Shown: positions 13,186 through 21,949 of the stretch, piece after piece
Layout of the letters: every line of letters begins with the position of its first letter
Numbering within the stretch: position 1 is the stretch's first letter
Source: Hyphomicrobiales bacterium
Lineage (GTDB): Bacteria; Pseudomonadota; Alphaproteobacteria; Rhizobiales; Xanthobacteraceae
NCBI GenBank assembly: GCA_003164375.1
Contig: PLTE01000362.1
Location: 1-24,267, forward strand
Direction of reading: 5' to 3'
DNA: 24,267 nucleotides
The notes under the pieces: generated by a model
Database searches by the model: none
Seen by the model: only the letters and a program-made list of their open reading frames with translations
What the model was told of the DNA's origin: nothing
Program-made: the position numbers and the translations under genes

Positions 13186-15863
13186 TAAAATTCTTTCCAG
13201 TCGGGTTCTTGCTTGAATGCGGTCGCGACCATGGCCTGCATGCGGCCGACCGGCCCTTTCCAAGCCTCGTCCTTGCCCTTCGTCGCCGGCTTCGGGGACG
13301 ATTTCGCGGCGACTTTCGCAGGAGCAACTTTCTGCCGAACTGCTTGCGCGTTGTTCATCGCCAGCGCGCCTTTGCCGTTAGTCGTTGCATGGCCCGCCTC
13401 CTGGCCCCTGTGGTGGGCCGCCTCGATCTGCACGTAGGGTGCGAGCTTGAACGAAGCAACGCGCTCCTGCATCGCTGCGGACTGATGCTCCAGCGTTTTC
13501 GCCGACGCAGCATTTTCCTCGACCAGCGCCGAGTTTTGCTGCGTGACTTCATCCATTTGAGCGATCGCCTTGTTGATCTGCTCCAGACCCTCGGCCTGCT
13601 CCGCGCTCGCCGTCGCAATGTCGGCGACGATGGCGACGACCTGCTTGATCGAGCCGACGATTTCGTTAAGCGAGTTGCCCGCCTGATTGACCAGTTCGAC
13701 TCCCTCCTTGACCTGGCCCGAGCTATTGGTGATCAAATCCTTGATGTCCTTTGCAGCTTGCGAGGAGCGCTGCGCCAGGCTGCGCACCTCGGACGCCACC
13801 ACGGCAAAGCCGCGTCCGGCATCGCCGGCGCGCGCCGCCTCGACCGCCGCATTGAGCGCCAACAGATTGGTCTGCCGCGCGATCTCGTCGATGACGCCGA
13901 TAATGTCGGCGATCTTGCGCGAGGAGTCCTCGATCCGCGCCATCGCTTTGACCGCGTCGGCAACCACGACCCCGCCACGGTCGGCAACCGCGTGAGAGTC
14001 CGACGTCAGTTGATTGGCGTGCCGCGCGTTCTCGGCATTCTTTTTCACCGTCGCGGAAATCTGTTCCATCGACGCCGAAGTCTGTTCGAGGCTGGCGGCC
14101 TGCTCCTCGGTGCGCTGCGACAAATCGGTTGTGCTGGCCGAAATCTCGGCCGCCGCGTTGTTGACCTCGCGCGACGATACGCCGACTTCGGCGATGAATT
14201 TCGCGAAGTTGCCGCACAACTCGTCCATCGCGTGCGACAGCTTGAGCATGAAGCCCTGTTTGCCCTCAAGCCCGACCCGTTGCGTAAGGTCGCCGGCGAC
14301 GGCCGCTTTGACGACGCGGTCGACCTCATCTTGAATGACCAATTCTGCGGTCTCGTTGCGCCACTCGACCATGGTGCCGGCGCGCTTGCCGTCGGCGGCA
14401 AAGACCGGAACCGCGATGAGATGAAAGTGCTGGCCGCCGATCTTGAGATGCACTTCGTGCGGACCGGTCAGGCCGTCTACGATTTTCCGTTGGTGCGCCG
14501 GATTTTTATGGAACAGGTCCATCGACCGCCCGATCAGACGGCTGCTGTCGAACTGCGGCAGATCTTTGTGCAGTTCCCCTTCTACCGCGTGAAACATGTC
14601 GTTCATGGCAGTATTCATGTAGATGATATTGGAGCCGGCGTCGGCGATCATGACGTTCGATTTGGCGCAATCGAGCGCCGAACGGACCCGCAAATTGCTG
14701 GCAGCCGTCGCCAGCGCTTCCGTTTCCATCTTCTTCTTCTCGACTGCGCCGTCGCGAAAGAACAACACGGCCTTTGCCATCTGACCGACTTCGTCACCAC
14801 GGTTGGCGCCCGGCACGGCGGTTTCGAGATTCCCCGCGGTCAAGCTGTTCATCACGTCGCACAAAGCGATCACAGGCCGCGAAATACCGCGGCCGATAAA
14901 CCTCGCGATCATGCCGCCCAACAGCAGCGCGACGCCCGCAACCACGAGGCAGCCGAGCAGTGCCCAAAGTATGGTGGCGCTCGCCCCTTCCTTGATGCCG
15001 CGGAGCCTGTCCAATTGGGTGTCGGTGAGGCGCTTAAGCATCGCATCGGCTGCAGCGGAGGCCTTGACCAAGCCTTCATTGGAGAGCTGGTCGATATCGA
15101 TGGAGACCTTCACGACGTCGTGGAAATGTTTCACATAGACCGGCAGATCCGCGGCAAAGGTCCGAATCAACTCGGCGCGCTCTGCATTTTTGTTGACGTC
15201 GCTCATCCGGGAGAGCGCGGTCGAAAGGGCCGCAGCGCTGTCATCGAATGATGCGACGGATTTTGGCTCGCCAAACAAATAATAGCGGAGCGCATAGACT
15301 TGCATCAGCATCAACTGTTCCACGGCGCGAGCGGCATGGGGCACCGCCGCCACATCTTCGTCTTTGACCGCACCTTCAAAAGCCAACGTTAATTTCGTTC
15401 GCATGTCCGCTGACAACGGCACCATGACGTCGTTGATGATGCGCTTCTTCTCCGGGATCAATTTGGTCATTTGATCGATGGCGACGAGATACTGGGCGAT
15501 CAGATCGCTGATCTTGACACCCGCCTGCTTGCTCTCGGGCAATATCGCGTTGCTGACAAAGTCGTCGATGTCCTGCTTGGCCGCCGCACCCTGTTCGCGC
15601 GCGTTCTTGGCGTCGCGGTCGTCGGCCGAGACACGATAGGCTTTCATGTCAAATCGCGTGGCTTCGAGCTTGGCCGCCGCGCGCTGCGCATTTATGGCAT
15701 TCGTCGAAATCGTCGAATATGTATCGAAGCTTGACCGGATGATTGTGAACCCCACAACCGCCGTCGCCGCAACCGTCAACAGCAAGGCGAGCACGATGGC
15801 GAAGCCGGCGCCGATGCGAGTGCCAATTTTGAGGTTCTCATTCAACTTGCCGAGCGCGCGCAT
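13185..15863 (-). CDS. Methyl-accepting chemotaxis protein with helical periplasmic sensor, HAMP and PAS domains and a C-terminal docking pentapeptide, 892 aa
   Basis: Inner-membrane chemoreceptor. Membrane segment 1 is at about 20-42. An all-helical periplasmic domain of about 250 residues (43-295) has the size of the helical bimodular (HBM) type. Membrane segment 2 is at about 297-322, followed by HAMP (320-375), a PAS-like domain (395-505), a second HAMP-like linker (505-560) and the signalling hairpin (560-805). The hairpin tip is IDEIARQTNLLALNAAVEAA (658-677). Glu and Gln residues near 586-602 are likely adaptation sites. The tail is flexible, Ala- and Lys-rich, and ends exactly in DWKEF, matching the W-x-x-F tether for CheR and CheB. 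The gene lies 32 bp after cheW and abuts cheR. The ligand is unknown. Confidence 0.95.
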   Translation of the reverse strand: MRALGKLNENLKIGTRIGAGFAIVLALLLTVAATAVVGFTIIRSSFDTYSTISTNAINAQRAAAKLEATRFDMKAYRVSADDRDAKNAREQGAAAKQDIDDFVSNAILPESKQAGVKISDLIAQYLVAIDQMTKLIPEKKRIINDVMVPLSADMRTKLTLAFEGAVKDEDVAAVPHAARAVEQLMLMQVYALRYYLFGEPKSVASFDDSAAALSTALSRMSDVNKNAERAELIRTFAADLPVYVKHFHDVVKVSIDIDQLSNEGLVKASAAADAMLKRLTDTQLDRLRGIKEGASATILWALLGCLVVAGVALLLGGMIARFIGRGISRPVIALCDVMNSLTAGNLETAVPGANRGDEVGQMAKAVLFFRDGAVEKKKMETEALATAASNLRVRSALDCAKSNVMIADAGSNIIYMNTAMNDMFHAVEGELHKDLPQFDSSRLIGRSMDLFHKNPAHQRKIVDGLTGPHEVHLKIGGQHFHLIAVPVFAADGKRAGTMVEWRNETAELVIQDEVDRVVKAAVAGDLTQRVGLEGKQGFMLKLSHAMDELCGNFAKFIAEVGVSSREVNNAAAEISASTTDLSQRTEEQAASLEQTSASMEQISATVKKNAENARHANQLTSDSHAVADRGGVVVADAVKAMARIEDSSRKIADIIGVIDEIARQTNLLALNAAVEAARAGDAGRGFAVVASEVRSLAQRSSQAAKDIKDLITNSSGQVKEGVELVNQAGNSLNEIVGSIKQVVAIVADIATASAEQAEGLEQINKAIAQMDEVTQQNSALVEENAASAKTLEHQSAAMQERVASFKLAPYVQIEAAHHRGQEAGHATTNGKGALAMNNAQAVRQKVAPAKVAAKSSPKPATKGKDEAWKGPVGRMQAMVATAFKQEPDWKEF

Positions 15864-15895
15864 AGTGTCGTACCCTTCTTTAATTAGTTCTTTTG

Positions 15896-16438
15896 TCAGT
15901 TCACTTGGCCGGGCCGGAGCGACGGATCGTTGTCCGACATTTGCTCGGATGCGAGTAGATTTGACAGATCGATCAGCGCGATCATGAAGTCTTCGAGCGT
16001 AACCAGCCCGGCGAGGAAAGTGACACGTGCAGATCTCGCGATCTGCGGTACCGACTGGATATTGGAAACTTCGACGGAAACGATATCCAAAACCCGGTCG
16101 GCGAGCATGCCGACCAGGCGATTATCGACGCTCACGATGATGACGACGTGCATCGGGCTCGCCTCGGTCTTGCCTTGTCCGAAACGGCAACGAAGGTCGA
16201 TGATGGGCACCATGACTCCGCGCAGATTGAGCACACCGCGGATGTATTCCGGCTGGCGCGGCAGGTGGGTGACGTCCGACCAGCCCTTGATCTCGCGCAC
16301 CGACATGATGTCGACGCCATATTGGTCATTGCCGATTGCGAAGCTGATGAATTGCATTCCGCCGGCCGACGCCGCTTCGATCGATCGCCGGCCGCTCGCG
16401 GCATTTTCTTCTGCAAGGGGTGATTGCACGCTCGTCAC
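15896..16438 (-). CDS. cheW: Chemotaxis adaptor CheW, 180 aa
   Basis: CheW links the receptor hairpin to CheA P5 in the signalling array at the membrane. The fold runs from about residue 28 (MQFISFAIGNDQYGVDIMSV) to 165, with the conserved LPRQPEYIRGVLNLRGVMVPIIDL-type core around 59-82. About 27 polar residues precede the fold. The start is GTG at 16438 with a GGGA site upstream, and ATG codon 28 is too deep in the fold to be the start. It is the first gene of the leftward chemotaxis operon, so the operon promoter should lie in 16439-16941. Confidence 0.95.
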   Translation of the reverse strand: MTSVQSPLAEENAASGRRSIEAASAGGMQFISFAIGNDQYGVDIMSVREIKGWSDVTHLPRQPEYIRGVLNLRGVMVPIIDLRCRFGQGKTEASPMHVVIIVSVDNRLVGMLADRVLDIVSVEVSNIQSVPQIARSARVTFLAGLVTLEDFMIALIDLSNLLASEQMSDNDPSLRPGQVN

Positions 16439-16941
16439 GATCCCGTCCCAAAGTGATTTTTCGAGGCGATCTCGGCTAGACGCCCGCGCACCGACGGCAC
16501 GCGTCGTAAATTTGCCGTGAAAGGCTTACCAACCGGTACAGAATGAAAGCGTCGAGGCGCCGCGCTGCGGCAATTAACTTATACTAGGATAAGGGGCGCG
16601 GCTGCTGGAGGGACTTCCGCCGGGCCTGCGGAAAAAAACGAGAGCTGACCCCGCCGCAATCGTGTCGCGCAATGCCTTAAGCGATAGTTGCACGCACCGG
16701 CCCCGGAACACAGATACTTGCCAGTACGACGGTTGATGCGTCGGTCCGCAGCGATGCGTGCGGCAACGATCATCGGGGATGCCCCTTGCAGGTGTATGAA
16801 GAGCCGGCGTTCATCGGCACGCCGCACCAGCATTTACCCTATACTGGATTAGCAGCACAGCTTAAGACTGCACGCGATTTAATTCGCTCTTTGCCATTGC
16901 ACACTATCAAAGGGCTCCGGAAATAGTCCAAGAGCAAAAGC
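16439..16941. promoter_or_regulatory. Divergent intergenic region upstream of the chemotaxis operon
   Basis: About 500 bp without a convincing gene separates cheW from a divergent response regulator. It should contain the operon promoter. Two similar short motifs occur, TATACTAGGATA near 16580 and TATACTGGATTA near 16841. They could be -10-like elements or binding sites, but this is weak. A small stem, TTCCGC/GCGGAA, lies near 16615-16633. No clear sigma54 or sigma28 flagellar promoter was found by eye. The open frame at 16579-16833 on the minus strand lacks family features. Confidence 0.35.
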
Positions 16942-17394
16942 ATGTCCAGAATGGCATTATCGAACCCACCGGCCGAGGCCGCCGAACCGGGTCGAATAAA
17001 GCTTCTGATCATCGAGGACGACAATGTCCACCGCATGATCATCAGACGATTCGCCGTTGCATTGGGATTTGACGTCGCTGAGGCCAGCAGCTACGAGCGC
17101 GCGATCACGCTGTTCGATGAGGGTCAGTTCGACTGCATCACGCTCGATCTCTCGATCGAATCGCACACCGGGATCGAAGTGCTTCGCTATCTTTGGGGTA
17201 TTGGCCGCAAAATTCCCGTCCTCATCATCAGCGGCGCCGACCAGACAAAACGCGCGGAAACGGCGCTCTACGCCGAATCAATGAAGTTTGACATCCTTCA
17301 CGTCGTAAGAAAGCCTTTGGATCTAAAAGCGCTTCAGGAGGCGCTGCGGCAATTGAAGGCGTTTATCGAACTGAGCGCCGGGGCATCTCTCTAG
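16942..17394 (+). CDS. Single-domain response regulator, 150 aa
   Basis: After a polar N-terminus of about 17 residues the protein is a lone receiver: Glu25-Asp26-Asp27, phosphoacceptor Asp69 in CITLDLSIESHTG, Ser97 in LIISGAD and Lys124 in VVRKPLD. All catalytic positions are filled. It differs from CheY around strand 3 (LDLSIES rather than SDxNMP), so it may serve another partner. It diverges from the chemotaxis operon across a shared intergenic region and could be phosphorylated by the same CheA, competing with CheY. Codons 1 and 4 are both ATG, and neither has a strong ribosome binding site. No output domain is present. Confidence 0.88.
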   Translation: MSRMALSNPPAEAAEPGRIKLLIIEDDNVHRMIIRRFAVALGFDVAEASSYERAITLFDEGQFDCITLDLSIESHTGIEVLRYLWGIGRKIPVLIISGADQTKRAETALYAESMKFDILHVVRKPLDLKALQEALRQLKAFIELSAGASL

Positions 17395-17398
17395 AATA

Positions 17399-17611
17399 TC
17401 AGGAGCGCTCGGCGTCGGTTCGCGCCAGCAGGGTGACATCGACGACTACCTTTATTTTCGAGAAGCCGGCTTCCAGCACACCGAGCCGCGCATTCAGCGC
17501 CACTACATTTAAGCCGGCATTATCAAACTCGATCTCTTCGGCCAGCATCGAGGGTCGGCGCCAAAAGGACATCTTGCTAGAGCCGGGCCGCATATCGCGC
17601 ATGACTTTCAT
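17399..17611 (-). CDS. Doubtful small hypothetical protein, 70 aa
   Basis: An open frame with codon use fairly like its neighbours: third positions are mostly G or C. It converges with the response regulator gene, with 4 bp between the stops. The second half (GLNVVALNARLGVLEAGFSK) looks like an ordinary folded protein. There is no clear ribosome binding site at 17611, and ATG three codons in is an alternative. No family is recognised. An overlapping plus-strand frame (17433-17615) looks less protein-like. It may be a short gene or a degraded remnant. Confidence 0.35.
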   Translation of the reverse strand: MKVMRDMRPGSSKMSFWRRPSMLAEEIEFDNAGLNVVALNARLGVLEAGFSKIKVVVDVTLLARTDAERS

Positions 17612-17675
17612 TTGATCGTGGGATTAAATGGAACGCGGCCTAATTCGGCCTAGCAGAACCCATAGGAACCAGGTC

Positions 17676-17918
17676 ATGCGATACGTCTTTGGGGAAAGCG
17701 TGCTTGTGGCCATCTATCTTGGCGCCGTCGCGACGGCGCCAGCCTTTGCCATGACATGCACGGACCGCCAACAGGTCTGTTTCGCTTACTGCGTGAAGAA
17801 CTACAATAATGCGCCGCCATGCAGAGCGACCTGCGGTCAGCTGCTCGCGACATGCATGTCAACGGGGTGCTGGGACAGCAAAGTCACGGCGCGGCAGTGC
17901 GGCATTACCAAACAATAG
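17676..17918 (+). CDS. Small secreted Cys-rich protein, 80 aa
   Basis: The first 25 residues form a Sec signal peptide with a hydrophobic core and a predicted cut after APAFA. The mature part of about 55 residues holds eight cysteines at 28, 35, 39, 49, 53, 60, 65 and 75. The even number and export suggest four disulfides in the periplasm or outside the cell. AGGA seven bases upstream supports ATG at 17676 over the in-frame ATG at 17628. Similar small secreted Cys-rich proteins of unknown role are common in Bradyrhizobium-like genomes. Its neighbours give no clue to function. Confidence 0.7.
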   Translation: MRYVFGESVLVAIYLGAVATAPAFAMTCTDRQQVCFAYCVKNYNNAPPCRATCGQLLATCMSTGCWDSKVTARQCGITKQ

Positions 17919-17939
17919 CGACTCGCCGCCTACGCACGA

Positions 17940-19202
17940 TCAATATGCCGTTCTATTGATCTCGCCCGAGCCGGTGACATACCAGCGCTCGCTAATAAAA
18001 GGCTTTCCGGCAAGCCGATCGGCGAGCCAGTCGGCGACCAGGATCTGCGGAAACGGACCGAGATTGGCTGCGGGCACATTGCCGACGGAATGCCGCGATT
18101 CCTGGTACACCACCATCTGCTTCGGTCCCTTGAGCGCCGCTATCAGGCGTTCGGAATGTTCGAGCGGGCTTAATTCTTCCGCCTCGCCGGCGACGCAAAG
18201 ATAGGGCACGCGAATTTTATCGGCATGGCCGTGCCAAGTGATGGTTTTGCGGAATTCGTCGAACTCGTGCTCGTCGGTGATGCCAGACATGTACATGAAC
18301 CGCTTCTTGAATGTTGGCGAAGCCTCCTGAAAAATGGTTTGTCCAGCGGGCTCATGGCAGACCGACATCACCGCGCAGGCCTTTATGCGCGGCTCGTTGC
18401 CGGTGAGCACGGTACTGAACAGCGAGCCGAAGCTTGTTCCGGCAACGCCGATGCGCGCAGCGTCGAGCTCAGACCGGGAGGCGATCCAGTCGACCAGGGC
18501 CGGTCCCGCGGCCATCCAGTTTTCCATGCTGAAGTGAAGTCCGATCATCGGCGCCTCATATTGGCCCGGCCCGTCGATCGCCAGCACCGCCATGCCGCGA
18601 TTGAGGAACTTGTCGCCGTAAAGCGCGACCTGGATTTCTTTGTAACTGTCCATACCGGGGACCGCGATCACTACCGGCAGGCGGCCGCCGGCATGACCCG
18701 GCGGCAGATGCAGCCAGGCCGGGATCGCCTTGTCCTTGAACGGCACCCACACCGCCTCGACGTGATGATCGGCAAGCGCCGCATATTTGGCGTAGCATTC
18801 GCGCTTCTTGTTGTTGTAGGCAACGTTGGTCTCGTCGTTCTCATCATAAGGCCATTGCGCCGCACCCCAGTGCACCGCGGCCATGAAAAAATTATCGCGC
18901 GCGGTGACCTTGCGATCCGCCTGCGCGGCCGCATTGGCCTTGGCCTCGCGGCGCCGCGCGACGACGGCAAAGGCGGGACCGATATCGGCCATCTTCTTCA
19001 CCCGCTCGCGGATGCCGGCGAAATCGGCATTGGCCTCGATACCGCACGGCGCATGGATATAAAGCGAGCGCGGCTGATCCCAGTCGATGCCGTTGGCTCG
19101 GATGATATTGTCGATGAGCCAGCGTTGCTCATCGAAACGGCGCACCTGAGGCGCGCCGCGCCGGTCGAGGATGGGGGGGAAGGCTTGCTGCGGGCGGGTC
19201 AT
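17940..19202 (-). CDS. Alpha/beta hydrolase, 2,6-dihydroxypseudooxynicotine hydrolase-like, 420 aa
   Basis: A helical N-terminal region of about 150 residues precedes an alpha/beta hydrolase core, as in the FrsA / 2,6-dihydroxypseudooxynicotine hydrolase group, whose best-known member breaks a C-C bond. The nucleophile is Ser257 in GTSFG and the His is His371 in SRHSVGN. The acid is probably Glu342 in VAGEAEELSP, where many relatives have Asp. An oxyanion segment is seen at AVPGMDSYKE (180-189). No signal peptide is present, so it is cytoplasmic. It is divergent from the ABC importer genes across 273 bp and may act on the imported compound. The substrate is unknown. Confidence 0.88.
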   Translation of the reverse strand: MTRPQQAFPPILDRRGAPQVRRFDEQRWLIDNIIRANGIDWDQPRSLYIHAPCGIEANADFAGIRERVKKMADIGPAFAVVARRREAKANAAAQADRKVTARDNFFMAAVHWGAAQWPYDENDETNVAYNNKKRECYAKYAALADHHVEAVWVPFKDKAIPAWLHLPPGHAGGRLPVVIAVPGMDSYKEIQVALYGDKFLNRGMAVLAIDGPGQYEAPMIGLHFSMENWMAAGPALVDWIASRSELDAARIGVAGTSFGSLFSTVLTGNEPRIKACAVMSVCHEPAGQTIFQEASPTFKKRFMYMSGITDEHEFDEFRKTITWHGHADKIRVPYLCVAGEAEELSPLEHSERLIAALKGPKQMVVYQESRHSVGNVPAANLGPFPQILVADWLADRLAGKPFISERWYVTGSGEINRTAY

Positions 19203-19475
19203 CGGGCTTCCTCCAGTGCCGGGCGGGCACGTTCCGTCATTAGCCGCCGGGCGTTGTCGGACATTATCTCCGCGGCTGGTGCCTGGTTGTCAACGAGGCT
19301 CGGAGCGCCCGCGTAGACGACACTCGCGCGCCGACCGGCATTCGTGACAGCGGCGCGCGTTTGATCCATGTCAATGCCCCACGTATCGAAAGTCTAAGAA
19401 TGGCGGGTCGGAAATGCCGGGGCTGCCCGCGTTCCTCGATTCAAAATCTGTCGCATTAAATCTCAGAAGAAGACC
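19203..19475. promoter_or_regulatory. Divergent promoter region between hydrolase and ABC importer
   Basis: These 273 bp lie between two divergent starts and should carry both promoters. By eye I could assign neither hexamers nor a clear operator palindrome. No regulator gene for the importer lies inside the window. Confidence 0.35.
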
Positions 19476-21008
19476 ATGCATGCGATGCAGAGTTCGAGCA
19501 TGAACGCCGAGGGAGTGCGCAGCCCAACATTGTTTGAATTGCGCGGAATTTCAAAGGAATTTCCCGGCGTCAAAGCGCTCGACGACGTGTCTTTCGAAAT
19601 TCGTGCCGGCGAGGTGCATACGCTTGTCGGCGAGAACGGCGCCGGCAAATCGACCTTGATGAAGGTGCTTTGCGGCGCCTATCGCGCCGATCGCGGTTCC
19701 TTTTTCCACCATGGTCGGCAAGTGGCCATCGCCGACCCCGTCGACGCACGCAAATTCGGCATTGCCGTCATATTCCAAGAATTTACGCTCGTTCCCTATC
19801 TCGATATTGCCAAAAACATATTCCTTGGCCGTGAAATCCGCGGGCCGCTCCCCGGGCTCGTCGATCAGCGTCGGATTCATGCCGAGGCAAAACGCGTACT
19901 CGACGCGATCGGATTCGACATCAACCCCTATATCCAGGTGCACAAGCTCGGCGTCGCGCAGCAGCAGATGGTCGAGATCGCCAAAGCCTTGTCGCAGGAC
20001 GCCCGCATCCTGGTCATGGACGAACCGACGGCGGCGCTTTCCGATCGCGAAACCGAACTGCTGTTCACGATGATCGGCCGGCTGAAAACGAACGGCGTCG
20101 CGATCGTCTACATATCGCATCGGCTGGCCGAAGTGTTCGCGCTCGCCGACCGCATCACGGTGCTGCGCGACGGGCGTAAGGTCGCCACCGTCTTGCCGGC
20201 TGAGACGACGCCGGATCAACTGGTCGCGCTCATGGTGGGTCGATCGGTCGATACCACTTACGCTCGGCCGCCACGTCCGCATGCCGGCAAGGTGGTGCTC
20301 GAAGTCAAGGGCCTCGGCGCGCCGAGCGGCATTGCCAATATCAATCTCACGGTGCGCGCCGGCGAAATTGTCGGGTTGAGCGGCCTGGTCGGGTCCGGCC
20401 GGACCGAGGTTGCGAGAGCCATCTTCGGCGCCGACCGCATTAGCTCAGGCGAGATTCGGCTGTTCGGTGAGCGCATCACTGGCTCAACGCAGGACTCCAC
20501 GAGCCGTGGCATGGCGCTGATCCCGGAGAACCGCAAGACGCAAGGTCTCGCGCTCGCCCGTTCGGTGGGTGACAACGTCATTTTGGCCGGGCTACGCAAA
20601 TTATTTCCGTCAGGCATCTTCGCGCCGGGGAAAGCGATCCAGGCCGCGCGCGCGATCATCGCCAAGCTGCGCATCGCGACACCCAGCGTGCACCGTGCCG
20701 TCGGCACGCTTTCCGGAGGCAATCAGCAAAAGGTCGTCATCGGCAAATGGCTCAATGCGCGGGCGCGATTCTTCATCTTTGACGAGCCGACGCGTGGCAT
20801 CGACGTCGGCGCCAAGGCCGAGATTTTCCGACTGCTCGACAGACTGGTGCATGACGGCGCTGCTGTGCTGATGATCAGTTCGGAACAGATCGAAATCGTG
20901 CATGTTTGCGACCGTGCCTATGTCATGCGCAGCGGACGCATCGTCGGCGAGCTCGCCCGCGACGAACTCACGGAGGCCAATATCGTCGGTCTGGCTGTGC
21001 ACCGATGA
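19476..21008 (+). CDS. Sugar-type ABC transporter ATP-binding protein (RbsA/MglA-like, two ATPase domains), 510 aa
   Basis: A tandem-ATPase subunit of a carbohydrate-uptake importer (CUT2). Domain 1 (about 18-255) has Walker A GENGAGKST (52-60), Gln101, a degenerate signature LGVAQQQ (158-164), Walker B ILVMDEPT and His215. Domain 2 (about 270-505) has the altered Walker A GLVGSGRTE, with Arg in place of Lys as usual for RbsA-type second domains, signature LSGGNQQ (412-418), Walker B FIFDEPT and SSE in place of the switch His. The start at 19476 has AGAAGA upstream. The stop overlaps the next start (ATGA). It is first in a four-gene operon. Confidence 0.95.
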   Translation: MHAMQSSSMNAEGVRSPTLFELRGISKEFPGVKALDDVSFEIRAGEVHTLVGENGAGKSTLMKVLCGAYRADRGSFFHHGRQVAIADPVDARKFGIAVIFQEFTLVPYLDIAKNIFLGREIRGPLPGLVDQRRIHAEAKRVLDAIGFDINPYIQVHKLGVAQQQMVEIAKALSQDARILVMDEPTAALSDRETELLFTMIGRLKTNGVAIVYISHRLAEVFALADRITVLRDGRKVATVLPAETTPDQLVALMVGRSVDTTYARPPRPHAGKVVLEVKGLGAPSGIANINLTVRAGEIVGLSGLVGSGRTEVARAIFGADRISSGEIRLFGERITGSTQDSTSRGMALIPENRKTQGLALARSVGDNVILAGLRKLFPSGIFAPGKAIQAARAIIAKLRIATPSVHRAVGTLSGGNQQKVVIGKWLNARARFFIFDEPTRGIDVGAKAEIFRLLDRLVHDGAAVLMISSEQIEIVHVCDRAYVMRSGRIVGELARDELTEANIVGLAVHR

Positions 21009-21949
21009 GCGTCCGAACCGCAATGCCGAACTTGCTGGCGCGCGTTCCCGGAGTGGCGATCGCACTGATCGTTCTTTGCACCGTGTTCGGCTTAGTGAGT
21101 GCAAGATTCGCGACGCCAACCAATATCGCCAACATTCTGGTTCAGTCGACCATTCTATTGCTGTTGGCGCTCCCGATGACGCTCATCATCATGACCGAGG
21201 GGCTCGATTTATCGATCGGCGCCGTGTTGACCTTTGCCTCCATCATACTCGCCGTCATCGTTATCGCGACCGGATCTTTCGCCCTTGCTTTGTCGGCGGC
21301 CCTGGCGGCGGGATTGTGCTTCGGTCTGGCCAATGGCGTCCTCATCAGCGTCCTAGGCATTCCGCCGTTCATAACGACGCTCGGCACGCTCGGCATTGCC
21401 CAGGGCTTATCGCTCTTGGTCACTGACGGACAGAGCGTCGTCGGTATTCCGCGATCGATCGAAAGTATCTATTCGGGACGCTTGGCCGGCATTCCCTTGC
21501 CTATCCTTATCGCGGCGCTCGCATACGCCGTCACTCATATTTTGCTCTATCACACGCGTTTCGGGACTTACATCTTCGCGCTCGGTGGCAACCGGGAGGC
21601 GCTGAAAATAGCCGGAATCTCGGTTCGCGGAATGCTGATCGGAGTCTATCTGTTCGGCGGCTTGATGGCCGGCTTCGCGGCATTGCTGATGACGGCGCGG
21701 CTTAATTCCGCCCATCCGACGGCCGGCGTCGGCATGGAATTCGACGCCATAGCCGCCGTCGCGGTCGGCGGCACCTCGTTCGAGCGCGGCAACGGTTGGC
21801 TATTCGGCACGCTTCTCGGTGTGCTTGCCGTCGGCGTGTTGCGCAACGGCCTCAATCTTCTCGCAGTACCTTCATCCGCGCAGGTCGCGTCGATCGGCGC
21901 GCTTGTCATTGTCGCATTGTTCATCGACGGGCTGCGAAGCGAACCATGA
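21005..21949 (+). CDS. Sugar-type ABC transporter permease 1 (RbsC-like), 314 aa
   Basis: An inner-membrane permease of the CUT2 branch with eight to ten hydrophobic segments. The family signatures GLDLSIGAVLTF (about 67-78) and AVAVGGTSFERGNGWLFGT (about 253-271) are clear. ATG at 21005 overlaps the ATPase stop, so the long frame from 20906 is rejected. It also overlaps the second permease (ATGA at 21946). The protein is complete. It probably pairs with permease 2 as a heterodimer. Confidence 0.94.
   Translation: MSVRTAMPNLLARVPGVAIALIVLCTVFGLVSARFATPTNIANILVQSTILLLLALPMTLIIMTEGLDLSIGAVLTFASIILAVIVIATGSFALALSAALAAGLCFGLANGVLISVLGIPPFITTLGTLGIAQGLSLLVTDGQSVVGIPRSIESIYSGRLAGIPLPILIAALAYAVTHILLYHTRFGTYIFALGGNREALKIAGISVRGMLIGVYLFGGLMAGFAALLMTARLNSAHPTAGVGMEFDAIAAVAVGGTSFERGNGWLFGTLLGVLAVGVLRNGLNLLAVPSSAQVASIGALVIVALFIDGLRSEP

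Noticed and set aside
13209..15251. A 680-codon open frame on the plus strand
   Set aside because: It is antisense to the chemoreceptor gene, whose domains are unmistakable. The antisense product is compositionally odd and lacks a ribosome binding site.
16579..16833. An 84-codon open frame in the promoter region of the chemotaxis operon
   Set aside because: There is no ribosome binding site or family feature, and the composition is poor. It probably reflects high GC content.
18225..19316. A 363-codon open frame on the plus strand
   Set aside because: It is the antisense shadow of the alpha/beta hydrolase gene.
20600..20640. Possible loss of function in the second ATPase domain because Walker A has Arg in place of Lys
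   Set aside because: This is the usual state of the second domain in RbsA/MglA-type proteins, not damage.
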